Assembly: GCA_023412755.1 (NCBI GenBank)
Contig: JAEZCB010000013.1
Location: forward strand, 1-8,220
Direction: 5' to 3'
Origin: Bacteroidota bacterium
GTDB lineage: Bacteria > Bacteroidota > Bacteroidia > Flavobacteriales_F > PHOS-HE28
Length of the DNA stretch: 8,220 nt
Shown here: in pieces, positions 1 to 7,313 of the stretch
How the letters are laid out: the number at the start of each line of letters is the position of its first letter
How positions within the stretch are numbered: the stretch's first letter is position 1
Notes under the pieces: model-generated
Told to the model about the DNA's origin: nothing
The model's input: the letters and a program-made list of their open reading frames with translations, nothing else
The model's database searches: none
Program-made: the position numbers and the translations under genes

Positions 1-1
1 G

Positions 2-661
2 CGCGAGGCCCAGAACAGACAGGAGGTGATCCACCGGGTGGAAATGGAAAGCGGGGTGCATATGGATGTGATCGATGGCCGGATGGAGGCCGACCTGATC
101 GTGAACACCTTCTGGACCCAGGATCTCCTGAAAGAGCGGAACTACCTGTACATCGATGTTGGTGGCGGCAGCACGGAGATCACGTTGTTGAAAGGTGGGC
201 GTCCCGTAAAGGCCGCCAGTTTCCTAATAGGTACCGTGCGCATGCTGAAACAGAAGGTGCACGAGGGTACCTGGGAAGAAGTGCGTGAATTCCTGGTGGA
301 GCTGCAGCAGCGGCATGATGTCGTACTGGCCATTGGCACGGGGGGCAACATAAACCGCATCTTCAAGGAGAATGGGAATGCCTATGGTGAGCCACTCCTT
401 CGAAAGGATATCAGGATGCACCGCGATCGCATTGCTTCATACAGCTACGAGGACCGGATCAAACGGCTCCGGCTGCGTCCGGATAGGGCGGATGTGATCA
501 TTCCCGCAGCGGACATCTTTCTGCGGATCATGGAGTATGCGAACATCGAAGAGGTATTTGTGCCGAAGGTGGGTCTCGCGGATGGGATAGTTTATGATCT
601 TTACATGCGCCAGTACGGACACGAGCGCTTTGTTCCGCAGGATCCGTGGGTACTCGCGTAG
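2..661 (+). CDS. Ppx/GppA-family exopolyphosphatase, 3' part (5' end outside window)
   Basis: This is the C-terminal 219 residues of a phosphatase of the Ppx/GppA family (ASKHA actin-like fold), which hydrolyses terminal phosphate from polyphosphate or the 5' phosphate of pppGpp in the cytoplasm. The open frame runs off the left edge, so the N-terminal roughly 80-100 residues with the first phosphate-binding loop are missing. The GTG at 26 is an internal Val and not a start, because the family motif REAQN...VI lies upstream of it in the same frame. Visible family signatures are REAQNRQEVI at visible residues 1-10, VIDGRMEADLI at 23-33, the second phosphate-binding loop DVGGGSTEI at 52-60, the AIGTGGN segment, and the C-terminal RADVIIPAADI...VGLADGIVYDLY helices. 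It ends at TAG 659-661, just before the PagL-like gene on the same strand. The sequence seen does not separate polyphosphatase from pppGpp phosphatase activity; the family call is firm. Confidence 0.93.
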   Translation, partial: REAQNRQEVIHRVEMESGVHMDVIDGRMEADLIVNTFWTQDLLKERNYLYIDVGGGSTEITLLKGGRPVKAASFLIGTVRMLKQKVHEGTWEEVREFLVELQQRHDVVLAIGTGGNINRIFKENGNAYGEPLLRKDIRMHRDRIASYSYEDRIKRLRLRPDRADVIIPAADIFLRIMEYANIEEVFVPKVGLADGIVYDLYMRQYGHERFVPQDPWVLA

Positions 662-672
662 TTTTTTCACTG

Positions 673-1746
673 ATGCGCTGGCCGCTGATCTTAATGATCC
701 TTTCACCCCTGGCCTGCCTGGCACAGGAGAACACCCAGCCATGGGTACTTGGCGCCCGGAGCCATCTGGGTTTCCTGTGGCCGCACAGGCCTGCCGCCTG
801 GTATCTGGTGGAAGGTCATGCTGCGGCGTTCGAGATGAATGTTGAAAAACGATTCAATGGGGATCGCCCCTGGCAGCGCCTCTATCCAGGTGCGGGATAT
901 GGCTTTGGGGTCATGTATTCCGGCATGGCCAATCCGGACATCATTGGTGGAGGGGTACGATTGATCCCATACCTCCATCTGCCATTCATCCACAGGGAAA
1001 AGAGTGACTTCGGCATGAGGCTGGGCTGGGGTCTGGGCTACATCTTCAAACCTTTCCATCGCACGGAGAACATCAAGCAGATCGCCAACGGCACAAGATT
1101 GAACACTGCGATCCAGTTGATGATCGAGTATAGAAGGGACTTCGGCCGGTTCCGGGCTTCGGCCGGTGTCTCCATCGATCATTGGAGCAATGGTGCATAT
1201 CAGCTTCCGAATCTGGGCCTGAACCTGATCTCCCTTAGCGGTGGGGTGGGTTATGCGATCTCTCCGCACCCGGCCGCAGCGATGCGCTCGGATACTCTAC
1301 CTGCCGCGCGCCGGCCGAAGGAGGCAAGCATCATGGGCGCTTTCGGGATATGTGAAGTGGCCCGTCCGCAAAGTGGGCAGTACAGCGCGTACGCTGTAAT
1401 GGGCCAGATGCAATGGGGCATTTCACCACGTTCCTCCTGGGCCGTGGGAGCCGATGTTTTCAATAAGGGCACGCTGCTCACCAGGCACCCTGAGTTGCGG
1501 GAAAGCTCACGTCTGGCACATACGCAACTCGGCCTGCATACGGGTTGGTCGCTGGGCCTGGGCAGGGGCGAGTTGCTGGTACAGATGGGCGCGTATGTGT
1601 ACACGCCTTTCCCGGATGAATCGGCCTTCTTCCACCGGCTCGGAATGCGGTACAAGCCGGGTAGGAAGCTGTTGCTGCATGTGGGATTGAAAAGCCATTG
1701 GGCCGTGGCCGATCATTGGGAATGGGGCATCGGATACAGATGGTGA
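673..1746 (+). CDS. PagL-like acyloxyacyl hydrolase (lipid A 3-O-deacylase-related outer-membrane protein)
   Basis: This is a predicted outer-membrane beta-barrel of the PagL/acyloxyacyl hydrolase group, whose characterised members remove the 3-O acyl chain of lipid A. I chose ATG 673 (357 residues) because it gives a compact signal peptide, MRWPLILMILSPLACLA, with likely cleavage after A17. GTG 646 in the same frame would add nine residues and overlap the upstream gene by 16 bases. The hallmark is H170-W-S172-N-G (the PagL HxSN catalytic His/Ser motif), followed by LPNLGLN. The C-terminus (GAYVYTPFP, HRLGMRY, LKSHWAVADHWEWGIGYRW) fits the long Bacteroidota form of the family and ends in an aromatic residue, as outer-membrane barrels often do. 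Alternating hydrophobic strands fill most of the protein. It is about twice the length of Pseudomonas PagL. At the position equivalent to the catalytic Glu in PagL there appears to be Asn184. It lies 11 bases after the Ppx gene and its stop overlaps the next start, so it is probably part of an operon. Confidence 0.82.
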   Translation: MRWPLILMILSPLACLAQENTQPWVLGARSHLGFLWPHRPAAWYLVEGHAAAFEMNVEKRFNGDRPWQRLYPGAGYGFGVMYSGMANPDIIGGGVRLIPYLHLPFIHREKSDFGMRLGWGLGYIFKPFHRTENIKQIANGTRLNTAIQLMIEYRRDFGRFRASAGVSIDHWSNGAYQLPNLGLNLISLSGGVGYAISPHPAAAMRSDTLPAARRPKEASIMGAFGICEVARPQSGQYSAYAVMGQMQWGISPRSSWAVGADVFNKGTLLTRHPELRESSRLAHTQLGLHTGWSLGLGRGELLVQMGAYVYTPFPDESAFFHRLGMRYKPGRKLLLHVGLKSHWAVADHWEWGIGYRW

Positions 1747-2477
1747 GGACCCTGTACATATTGATATTGCTGGTGGCCCTTTGTGGCTGCAAGCGCGATC
1801 AATGGGATGATTGCATCACCAGCACAGGCCCGATGCGGTCGGAAGTGCGCGAGCTGGGACAGTTCCATGAGATCGATCTGGACGATCGCATAGACCTGAT
1901 CTTCGAGGAGCGCCCATCAGGTACCGTGCAAGTTGAGGCAGGAAGGAATCTGCTGCACCAGGTACGTACGGAAATATCCGATGGCATACTTATGATACGG
2001 AACGGCAATCGCTGCAATTGGGTGCGCAGCTTCAAGCCCCGCATCACGGTTCGCGTACCATTGCATGATGCGCATACGCTTACCATCCGGGGTGCGGGCA
2101 ACATCACCTGTACCGATACCATAGAGCGGCCTGTATTCCGGCTGGAGCAATGGGGAGCCATGGGTACGGCGGATCTGATCCTGGAAGTGGATGCCTTATT
2201 CATCGGGCTGCACACGGGTGCAGGCGACATTGTGCTGAAAGGGCGAGCGGCCCATTTCGCGAACTATTACAGTGACATGATGGGGGTGATCGATGCAACG
2301 GAATTCCGATCTCCCGTGGTGAACGTGAACAACAGTGGCCTTGGCGATTTCCGTTGCTGGGCCTTCCAGGAGATGAATGTGCAGATCAAGGATGTTGGCA
2401 ACGTGTACTATCGTGGAGATCCTGTGATCAACAGTGAGATCACGGGCACTGGCAGCCTGATCCGAATGGAGTACTAG
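1740..2477 (+). CDS. Head-GIN (DUF2807) domain lipoprotein
   Basis: This is a 245-residue predicted lipoprotein with a putative auto-transporter adhesin head-GIN domain (DUF2807), a family abundant in Bacteroidota whose function is not established. ATG 1740 gives the lipoprotein signal MVRTLYILILLVALCGC, with a lipobox LCGC and acylated Cys at residue 17. An in-frame start at 1698 would place 14 polar residues ahead of this signal and is less likely. After a short linker come VRELGQFHEIDLDDRIDLIF, the typical start of the domain, and then a ladder of Gly-centred turns: RGAGNI (117-122), GAMGTADL, TGAGDIVL (159-166), NSGLGDF, DVGNVYYRGDP (218-228) and GTGSL. These suit a right-handed beta-solenoid. 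The start codon overlaps the TGA of the PagL-like gene (ATGGTGA), so translation is probably coupled to that envelope protein. Membrane attachment is inferred; whether it faces the periplasm or the cell surface cannot be told. Confidence 0.88.
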   Translation: MVRTLYILILLVALCGCKRDQWDDCITSTGPMRSEVRELGQFHEIDLDDRIDLIFEERPSGTVQVEAGRNLLHQVRTEISDGILMIRNGNRCNWVRSFKPRITVRVPLHDAHTLTIRGAGNITCTDTIERPVFRLEQWGAMGTADLILEVDALFIGLHTGAGDIVLKGRAAHFANYYSDMMGVIDATEFRSPVVNVNNSGLGDFRCWAFQEMNVQIKDVGNVYYRGDPVINSEITGTGSLIRMEY

Positions 2478-2489
2478 GAACCGGTCCAA

Positions 2490-2520
2490 AGGGGCCCGCG
2501 GTCATTCTTCACCAGCCCCT
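2490..2520. terminator. Possible weak stem-loop between convergent genes
   Basis: In the 47-base gap between the head-GIN gene and the convergent DUF72 gene, AGGGGC (2490-2495) can pair with GCCCCT (2515-2520) around a 19-base loop. There is no clear T-run on either strand, so this is not a canonical intrinsic terminator. Its position between two converging stops is the main argument for it. Confidence 0.2.
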
Positions 2521-2524
2521 ACAT

Positions 2525-3343
2525 TCATTTGAAAAGATCGCCTGCCGGTCTCCGTCCCGGCCCCAGCCACCCTTCCACCGTCACCTCATGTCGTTGTGGT
2601 ACACGTGTGGGTTTCAGCCCGGCCTTGTCGCATTCCTCAGCAAAAGTGATCGCATCGTCAAGTGCGCAGCATTTTGGATCATTGTTGAAGAAGACGTGGA
2701 CAGTACCGTGTTTCCCCCAGAATTCGCCGATCCTGTCCACCCACATCTTCAGGCCATCGCGTGTGTAACAGGGCCAGGGTTTCCGCCTGCCATGGTGGAA
2801 ACGGATGTAACACCATTTCGCGGTCTTCCACCACGGCTGTATCGGCGATTCCTCCCGATCGGCAAGGGTTAGCGGAATGTTGTGCCGCTTCAACAGATCG
2901 AAGACCTCGTCATCGTACCAGCTTTCATGGCGGAATTCCAACGTGAGTCGCACGTCACCGAAATATCCGATCGTGCGCTCCAGGTTTTTCGCATCCTTGT
3001 GCAAATTGGGCGGAAGTTGCAGTAGGATCGGACCCAGTTTATCGCCGAGGTTCCGCGCATGTTCCATGAAGCGGCGCACCGGTTCCTTCGTATCCTTCAG
3101 TCGTTTGATGTGTGTGATGAAGCGGCTCGCCTTCACAACGAAAAGGAAATCATCTGGGGATCTTAAGTGCCAGCTGGCGAACGTTTCCTCTTTGGGCAGC
3201 ATATAGAAGCTGTTGTTGATCTCCACGCATTTGAACCGCTCAGCGTAGTATTCCAACCAGTTCTTCTGTGGCACGCCTCGCGGATAGAAGGCATCACGCC
3301 AATCCCTGTACTGCCAGCCACTGGCCCCTATGATCACAGGCAT
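2525..3343 (-). CDS. DUF72 (YecE-like) family protein
   Basis: This 272-residue cytosolic protein belongs to the DUF72/YecE family, which has a TIM-barrel-like fold and no assigned biochemical function. Family landmarks occur in the usual order: IGASGWQYRDWRDAFYP (5-21), VEINNSFYMLP (40-50), FLFVVKASRFITH (66-78), LGPILLQLPPN (103-113), LTLEFRHESWYDDEVFDLL (133-151), YIRFHHGRR (179-187) and VHVFFNNDPK (215-224). The start ATG (complement of 3341-3343) is well placed before the first beta strand. The last 25-30 residues (GLKPTRVPQRHEVTVEGWL and onward) form a tail beyond the usual end of the domain, rich in Arg, Pro and Gly. The segment after NNDPK contains adjacent cysteines C225-C226 where I recall the family usually having small residues. 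The gene stands alone: it converges on the head-GIN gene and diverges from the phosphatase gene. No promoter could be identified upstream. Confidence 0.93.
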   Translation of the reverse strand: MPVIIGASGWQYRDWRDAFYPRGVPQKNWLEYYAERFKCVEINNSFYMLPKEETFASWHLRSPDDFLFVVKASRFITHIKRLKDTKEPVRRFMEHARNLGDKLGPILLQLPPNLHKDAKNLERTIGYFGDVRLTLEFRHESWYDDEVFDLLKRHNIPLTLADREESPIQPWWKTAKWCYIRFHHGRRKPWPCYTRDGLKMWVDRIGEFWGKHGTVHVFFNNDPKCCALDDAITFAEECDKAGLKPTRVPQRHEVTVEGWLGPGRRPAGDLFK

Positions 3344-3472
3344 TCCCTGAAGTTACGAAAGACACGATGGTACGTGATGGAGAAAGACCTGCCACATGTA
3401 ACCTTCATCATGGGGATAGCGTTATGCCAACTGGAAAAATACAGTAGCATGGTGGGGTCGAATGCGGGGCAG

Positions 3473-4852
3473 ATGAGGTGGACAAAAGGGCCTAATCCAC
3501 TATTGCGTCTTATCGCGCGATCACTCGGTGCCAGAAGCTGGCCCACCCAAAGCTTTCGCGGACACATCCTTTCTTCCATCGTTCTCACGAATCTCGCGAT
3601 CGGGCTGGCCCTAACGCTTGCCCTTTTCGCCCATGGTGATCCCCTTCCCATCATCATCATGGGATTACATATCCTGGGTCTGGTGCTCGTACTGCGCCAT
3701 TTATTGGTGCATCAGGCCGAGGATCCGAAGGTGCTGGGTTTCTGTTACCTCAACATGATCACGTGGCCCCTGTTGCAGGAGATGATCGGCGGTATCGGCG
3801 GTTCCGGCGGTATCATGGTCTGGATGTTCATGGCACCGCTGAGCACGAGTTTCATCAAGGACAGGCTGCTCGCCAAACGCGTCTTCCTCCTTTGCATTTC
3901 CATCATCATCGTGGCGGTCGTGATCGAGCAGTATCAGCTTCCATGGAGACCATTCCATGTATCATTCTCACCGGTCTTCTTCCTGCTCAATGTGATCGGC
4001 GTTTCCATGATCTGCTACCTCTCCATAAGTGCCTTTCTCGCGCATATCAAGAAACTGCGCAACAGGATGATGGACCAGACCGAGAACATCCAGAGCAGCA
4101 TACGCTATGCGAAGAATATCCAGATGGCCAGTCTTCCATCGATCCAGCAGATGCAGGAGGAATTGGGGGATATGCTGCTCTTCTATTCTCCGAAGGATAT
4201 TGTGAGCGGTGATTTCTATTGGATCGCCCGGCATGATGGGGTCACGGTGCTCGCCGTGGCGGATTGCACGGGCCATGGTGTACCAGGTGGTTTCATGACC
4301 ATGTTGGGCATGAACTCCCTGAACAACATCGTGCTTGAGAAAGGGGTCACCGATCCGGCCATGATCCTGCATTACCTGCATTGGTGCATCCGGGATCCCT
4401 TCAACCGATCCGCCGCCAGGATCTCCGATGGCATGGACATAGCGATCTGCAGCATCGATAGGCAGAACGGCATCATCATGTTCTCCGGGGCCATGAGCAC
4501 ATTGTACCGCATGAATGGATCGTTGCACACATACGCATCATCAAGAACAAGTGTAGGCGAACCAACGGACCGGCTCCCTTTCGATAATGTGATCATTCCT
4601 TTGGAGGATGGCGACAGGTTCTACCTTTTTTCAGATGGATTTTCTGATCAGTTCGGTGGCAATAGGGATAAGCGCTTTGGCCGGAACAGGATGCGGGAGC
4701 TTCTGCAAAGGATCTCCTTCCTGGAAATGCGTGAACAACAGGAGTTGGTGGAGCAAGCATTCCTGGAATGGAAAGGGGACAGGGAACAGGTGGATGATGT
4801 GCTTTTGCTAGGATTCAAGCTGGAGCGAAACCAAGACCGGAATGCCGCGTAA
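3473..4852 (+). CDS. Membrane-bound SpoIIE-type (PP2C) serine phosphatase
   Basis: This is a two-part signalling protein, 459 residues from ATG 3473. The N-terminal half has about six predicted membrane helices (roughly residues 31-53, 58-78, 88-106, 109-126, 136-152 and 166-190). A signalling linker of about 195-225 carries NIQSSIRYAKNIQMASLP, typical of Bacteroidota SpoIIE proteins. The C-terminal PP2C/SpoIIE domain (about 230-450) faces the cytoplasm. The acidic metal ligands look intact: D247 in VSGDFYW, D264 in ADCTGHGVPGG, D388 in FSDGFSD and D441/D442 in VDDVLLL, so it should be an active Mn/Mg-dependent phosphoserine/phosphothreonine phosphatase. Its substrate is usually an anti-sigma-antagonist-like protein, but no STAS or RsbW-like gene is visible here. 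The start is uncertain: in-frame ATGs at 3377, 3410 and 3449 are possible. I favour 3473 because it leaves room for regulation between the divergent genes and the upstream residues are not domain-like. It sits 37 bases before the FIST gene. Confidence 0.9.
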   Translation: MRWTKGPNPLLRLIARSLGARSWPTQSFRGHILSSIVLTNLAIGLALTLALFAHGDPLPIIIMGLHILGLVLVLRHLLVHQAEDPKVLGFCYLNMITWPLLQEMIGGIGGSGGIMVWMFMAPLSTSFIKDRLLAKRVFLLCISIIIVAVVIEQYQLPWRPFHVSFSPVFFLLNVIGVSMICYLSISAFLAHIKKLRNRMMDQTENIQSSIRYAKNIQMASLPSIQQMQEELGDMLLFYSPKDIVSGDFYWIARHDGVTVLAVADCTGHGVPGGFMTMLGMNSLNNIVLEKGVTDPAMILHYLHWCIRDPFNRSAARISDGMDIAICSIDRQNGIIMFSGAMSTLYRMNGSLHTYASSRTSVGEPTDRLPFDNVIIPLEDGDRFYLFSDGFSDQFGGNRDKRFGRNRMRELLQRISFLEMREQQELVEQAFLEWKGDREQVDDVLLLGFKLERNQDRNAA

Positions 4853-4889
4853 AAAATAAGTGTAGGTCCACCACAATAAAACCACAGCG

Positions 4890-6026
4890 ATGAAGACAGG
4901 GCAATTCACCTGGCAGCAAGGTTCCTGGAAAGGGAGTGATGGCAAGTCGCTGGACTTTTCTCCGGACCTCACGTTGATCTTTGGCCAGCGCATGCTTCTG
5001 GAGAATGGTGTTCCGTATGAAGCGTATGCGGCACCATTCCGCAGTGGCCAGGTGGTGATCGGGAGCACATCGGGCAACATCCTTGGCAATTGCGTAAGTG
5101 ATGATGACATCACCGCCACGGCCATCAAATTCAAGGATACGAAGGTGCAAGGTGCACTTTTTCAGGTGCAGGGTCTGACCGATCGGGAGCTTGGTGAAAT
5201 GATCGGCACCCACTTTCTTCCGGAAGTCGCGGACATGCGGTTGCTGTATGTGATCGCGGATGGATTGTCGGTGAATGGCAGTGCCTTGGTGGAAGGCATC
5301 GGCAACATCATTGGCCCCACAATACCAGTGGCAGGCGGGCTGGCGGGTGATGATGCGCGGTTCCAGAGCACCTTGGTAGGCTTGAACGGAAAGCCCGGAC
5401 CGGGGCAGGTGGCCGTGGTCACTTTCCATGGCGATTCCCTCGAGGTGGGTTGCGGCACGCGCACGGGCTGGGAACCCTTCGGTCCGGAGCGTGTGATAAC
5501 CCGTTCAATGGGCAATGTGGTCCATGAGATCGATGGTAAGGGAGCGCTTGCCTTGTACAAGAGCTACCTGGGCGATCGTGCGGCCGAATTACCCGGGTCG
5601 GCACTGCTTTTCCCTTTGGAGATGGTGGTGGAGGGAACCAAGGAGCGCCTCATTAGAACGATCCTTTCGGTGAATGAGGATGACCAGAGCATGACCTTCG
5701 CTGGCAACATTCCGCAGGGATCCACCGTGCGGCTCATGAAGGCCAATTTCGAGAAGCTCATAGATGGTGCTGCGGATGCGGCAGGCATATCAAGGAAAAA
5801 CTTTGTACATGATCCCGAACTGGCGCTGCTTGTGAGCTGCGTGGGGCGCAAACTGATCCTTGGTCAACGCACGGAGGAGGAGATCGAGGAGGCCTCGGCC
5901 GCGCTTGGTGCAGGCACCACTGTGGCGGGCTTCTATTCATATGGCGAGATCGCGCCCCTCGGCACTGGGGATATCTGCCATCTGCACAACCAATCCATGA
6001 CCATCACATCCCTGAGGGAGCGATGA
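4890..6026 (+). CDS. FIST-domain signal-sensing protein (FIST_N plus FIST_C)
   Basis: This 378-residue soluble protein consists almost entirely of a FIST_N domain (about residues 25-215) followed by FIST_C (about 220-365). FIST modules are intracellular small-ligand sensors; some stand-alone members (the NosP group) bind haem and report nitric oxide to a partner histidine kinase. Signatures seen are IGSTSGNI (57-64), VAGGLAGDD (147-155), ITRSMGNVVHEIDGKGAL (203-220), SCVGRKLILGQ (316-326), GFYSYGEIAP (347-356) and the closing LHNQSMTIT (365-373). There is no signal peptide or membrane helix. Histidines available as possible haem ligands are H108, H180, H212, H307, H364 and H366. The stop codon overlaps the histidine kinase start by four bases (ATGA), so the two are likely made together and may act as separate sensor and kinase halves. 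The FIST assignment is strong; ligand identity is unknown, and a NosP-like role is inference from context. Confidence 0.94.
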   Translation: MKTGQFTWQQGSWKGSDGKSLDFSPDLTLIFGQRMLLENGVPYEAYAAPFRSGQVVIGSTSGNILGNCVSDDDITATAIKFKDTKVQGALFQVQGLTDRELGEMIGTHFLPEVADMRLLYVIADGLSVNGSALVEGIGNIIGPTIPVAGGLAGDDARFQSTLVGLNGKPGPGQVAVVTFHGDSLEVGCGTRTGWEPFGPERVITRSMGNVVHEIDGKGALALYKSYLGDRAAELPGSALLFPLEMVVEGTKERLIRTILSVNEDDQSMTFAGNIPQGSTVRLMKANFEKLIDGAADAAGISRKNFVHDPELALLVSCVGRKLILGQRTEEEIEEASAALGAGTTVAGFYSYGEIAPLGTGDICHLHNQSMTITSLRER

Positions 6027-6937
6027 ATGCGGAAGGCTATACGCGGTTGTTGGAGCGGCAGGTGCGCAAGCATGTGCCGGCACATCTACTGCCAGAACTT
6101 GATCCCTTTCTGGCCAGGATCGATGCATCATACAGGCATTATGAGCAGGACCGGCAACTGCTGGACCGTGCGATGGAATTAAGCTCCAAAGAACTTTGTG
6201 AAGCGAATCTGGGGCTGCAGCGCAGTAATGAGGCGTTGGAAAGCTTCAGCTATGCGGCGGCACATGACCTTAAGAACCATGCACTCAACATCCAGGGCAT
6301 GGTGGAACTGTTGAAGAAGTATAGACTCAACGATCCCGAGAAGGAGGAGAGGGTGATGCACTATTTGGAAGCGTCGTTGGGCGACTTGATGCGTGTGATA
6401 CAGGCCTTCCTCAACATCAGCAGAACACAGAACCAATGTCGTGAGAATGTTTCGCGGATCAGCCTGGCCGATCTACGGGTGGCGGTGGAAATGGAGTGTG
6501 ACCACCTGATACGTAGGAAGGACCCGGAATTGCATTGGAATGGATCGGATGCGCAGGTGGAGATACAGGAGGAGCCGGTGCGCACGATCCTGGTCAATTT
6601 GCTCACAAACAGCATCAAATATGGCAGACCTGGGACCCGGCCTCGCATCAAGGTCGAGGTCCGGCAGGAACAAACCACCACGCTGCTTAAAGTGGTAGAT
6701 GATGGAATAGGCATGGACCTGGTGAAGAACAAGGGCAAGCTCTTCAACCTGTTCAGCAGGCTCAAGAATGCGAATGGAGAAGAAGGCAGTGGAGTGGGAC
6801 TCTATCTGGTGAAGCGGCTTGTGGAGGAACGCAGAGGGAGCCTCGAAGTGGAAAGCACACCCGGACAAGGAACAAGCATAACGATACAAATCCCACCCAT
6901 GCATGCGCAGAATAGAGCGGATCATACTGATCGATGA
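6023..6937 (+). CDS. Soluble sensor-less histidine kinase (HisKA plus HATPase_c)
   Basis: This is a 304-residue cytosolic histidine kinase. Residues 1-70 are helical, probably coiled-coil, with no membrane segment and no PAS, GAF or other sensor domain. The dimerisation/phosphotransfer helix carries FSYAAAHDLKN with phospho-acceptor His81, an acidic residue at H+1 (D82) and Asn at H+4 (N85). That pattern is compatible with both kinase and receiver-phosphatase activity. The proline commonly found just after this box is absent (NHALNI). The ATP-binding domain has the N box LVNLLTNSIKYG (N192, N196), G1 box VVDDGIGMD (223-232 region), F box LFNLFSRL (240-247) and G2 box GSGVGLYLVKRLVEE (255-269), all intact. 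It overlaps the FIST gene by four bases and the following response regulator by 35 bases. The missing sensor is most simply supplied in trans by the FIST protein, and the target is most simply the adjacent receiver. Confidence 0.95.
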   Translation: MNAEGYTRLLERQVRKHVPAHLLPELDPFLARIDASYRHYEQDRQLLDRAMELSSKELCEANLGLQRSNEALESFSYAAAHDLKNHALNIQGMVELLKKYRLNDPEKEERVMHYLEASLGDLMRVIQAFLNISRTQNQCRENVSRISLADLRVAVEMECDHLIRRKDPELHWNGSDAQVEIQEEPVRTILVNLLTNSIKYGRPGTRPRIKVEVRQEQTTTLLKVVDDGIGMDLVKNKGKLFNLFSRLKNANGEEGSGVGLYLVKRLVEERRGSLEVESTPGQGTSITIQIPPMHAQNRADHTDR

Positions 6938-7313
6938 TAACGAAGTGACCAATTTCTACAACATGGACCTGCTGAGCTCGCTCGGTGGCGGATGGGATAT
7001 ACATGTGTTCGGTGATGCGGAGAGTGCCCTGGTCTATTTTGAACAGAACAGCGTACCGCTGAAACAAGTGAACACGTTGGTGCTGCTGGATGTGAAGATG
7101 CCTGGACAGACCGGGTTCGACCTATTGAGGGAGCTGGATGAACTCGATCTGCTGGAGCAGGAGAACATCCGGTTCTGTATCCTCACCTCTTCGAACCTGG
7201 TCCGGGATCTTGAGGAGTTCGAGAAATTCCCGATGGTCACCCACTATCTGGAAAAACCACTGGATCGGGATAAGGTTGGATCCCTGCTCCCCTATTTCAA
7301 ACAGAGAGCATGA
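6903..7313 (+). CDS. Single-domain response regulator (receiver only)
   Basis: This is a 136-residue stand-alone receiver domain. The acidic pocket is D11/D12 in ILIDDNE, the phospho-acceptor is D63 in LVLLDVKMPGQTGFD, the conserved Thr is T95 in CILTSS, and the conserved Lys is K118 in YLEKPLD. All key residues are present, so it should accept phosphate from the upstream kinase. There is no DNA-binding or enzymatic output domain; the protein ends shortly after the last receiver helix. The only in-frame ATG near the domain is 6903, which overlaps the kinase gene by 35 bases; this is unusually long but forced by the domain start. Its stop overlaps the next start as ATGA. Output is probably by protein contact, possibly with the neighbouring degenerate receiver or the phosphatase; that part is inference. 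Confidence 0.94.
   Translation: MRRIERIILIDDNEVTNFYNMDLLSSLGGGWDIHVFGDAESALVYFEQNSVPLKQVNTLVLLDVKMPGQTGFDLLRELDELDLLEQENIRFCILTSSNLVRDLEEFEKFPMVTHYLEKPLDRDKVGSLLPYFKQRA

Noticed and set aside
26..28. GTG as start of the Ppx/GppA gene
   Set aside because: The conserved REAQN motif precedes it in frame, so this GTG is an internal valine and the gene begins outside the window.
703..1269. 188-residue open frame antisense to the PagL-like gene
   Set aside because: It is a shadow in a GC-rich coding region. Its translation shows no domain or signal peptide, while the opposite strand has a clear family match.
3167..3472. Long N-terminal extension of the SpoIIE phosphatase frame
   Set aside because: The first part is antisense to the conserved N-terminus of the DUF72 gene and encodes nothing domain-like, so the real start lies downstream.
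3968..4528. 186-residue open frame antisense to the SpoIIE phosphatase
   Set aside because: The sense strand carries intact PP2C motifs through this span. The antisense product is His/Asp-rich and low in structure, as expected of a shadow frame.
4815..5429. 204-residue open frame antisense to the FIST gene
   Set aside because: It lies entirely opposite a strongly recognised FIST protein and its translation has no recognisable motif.
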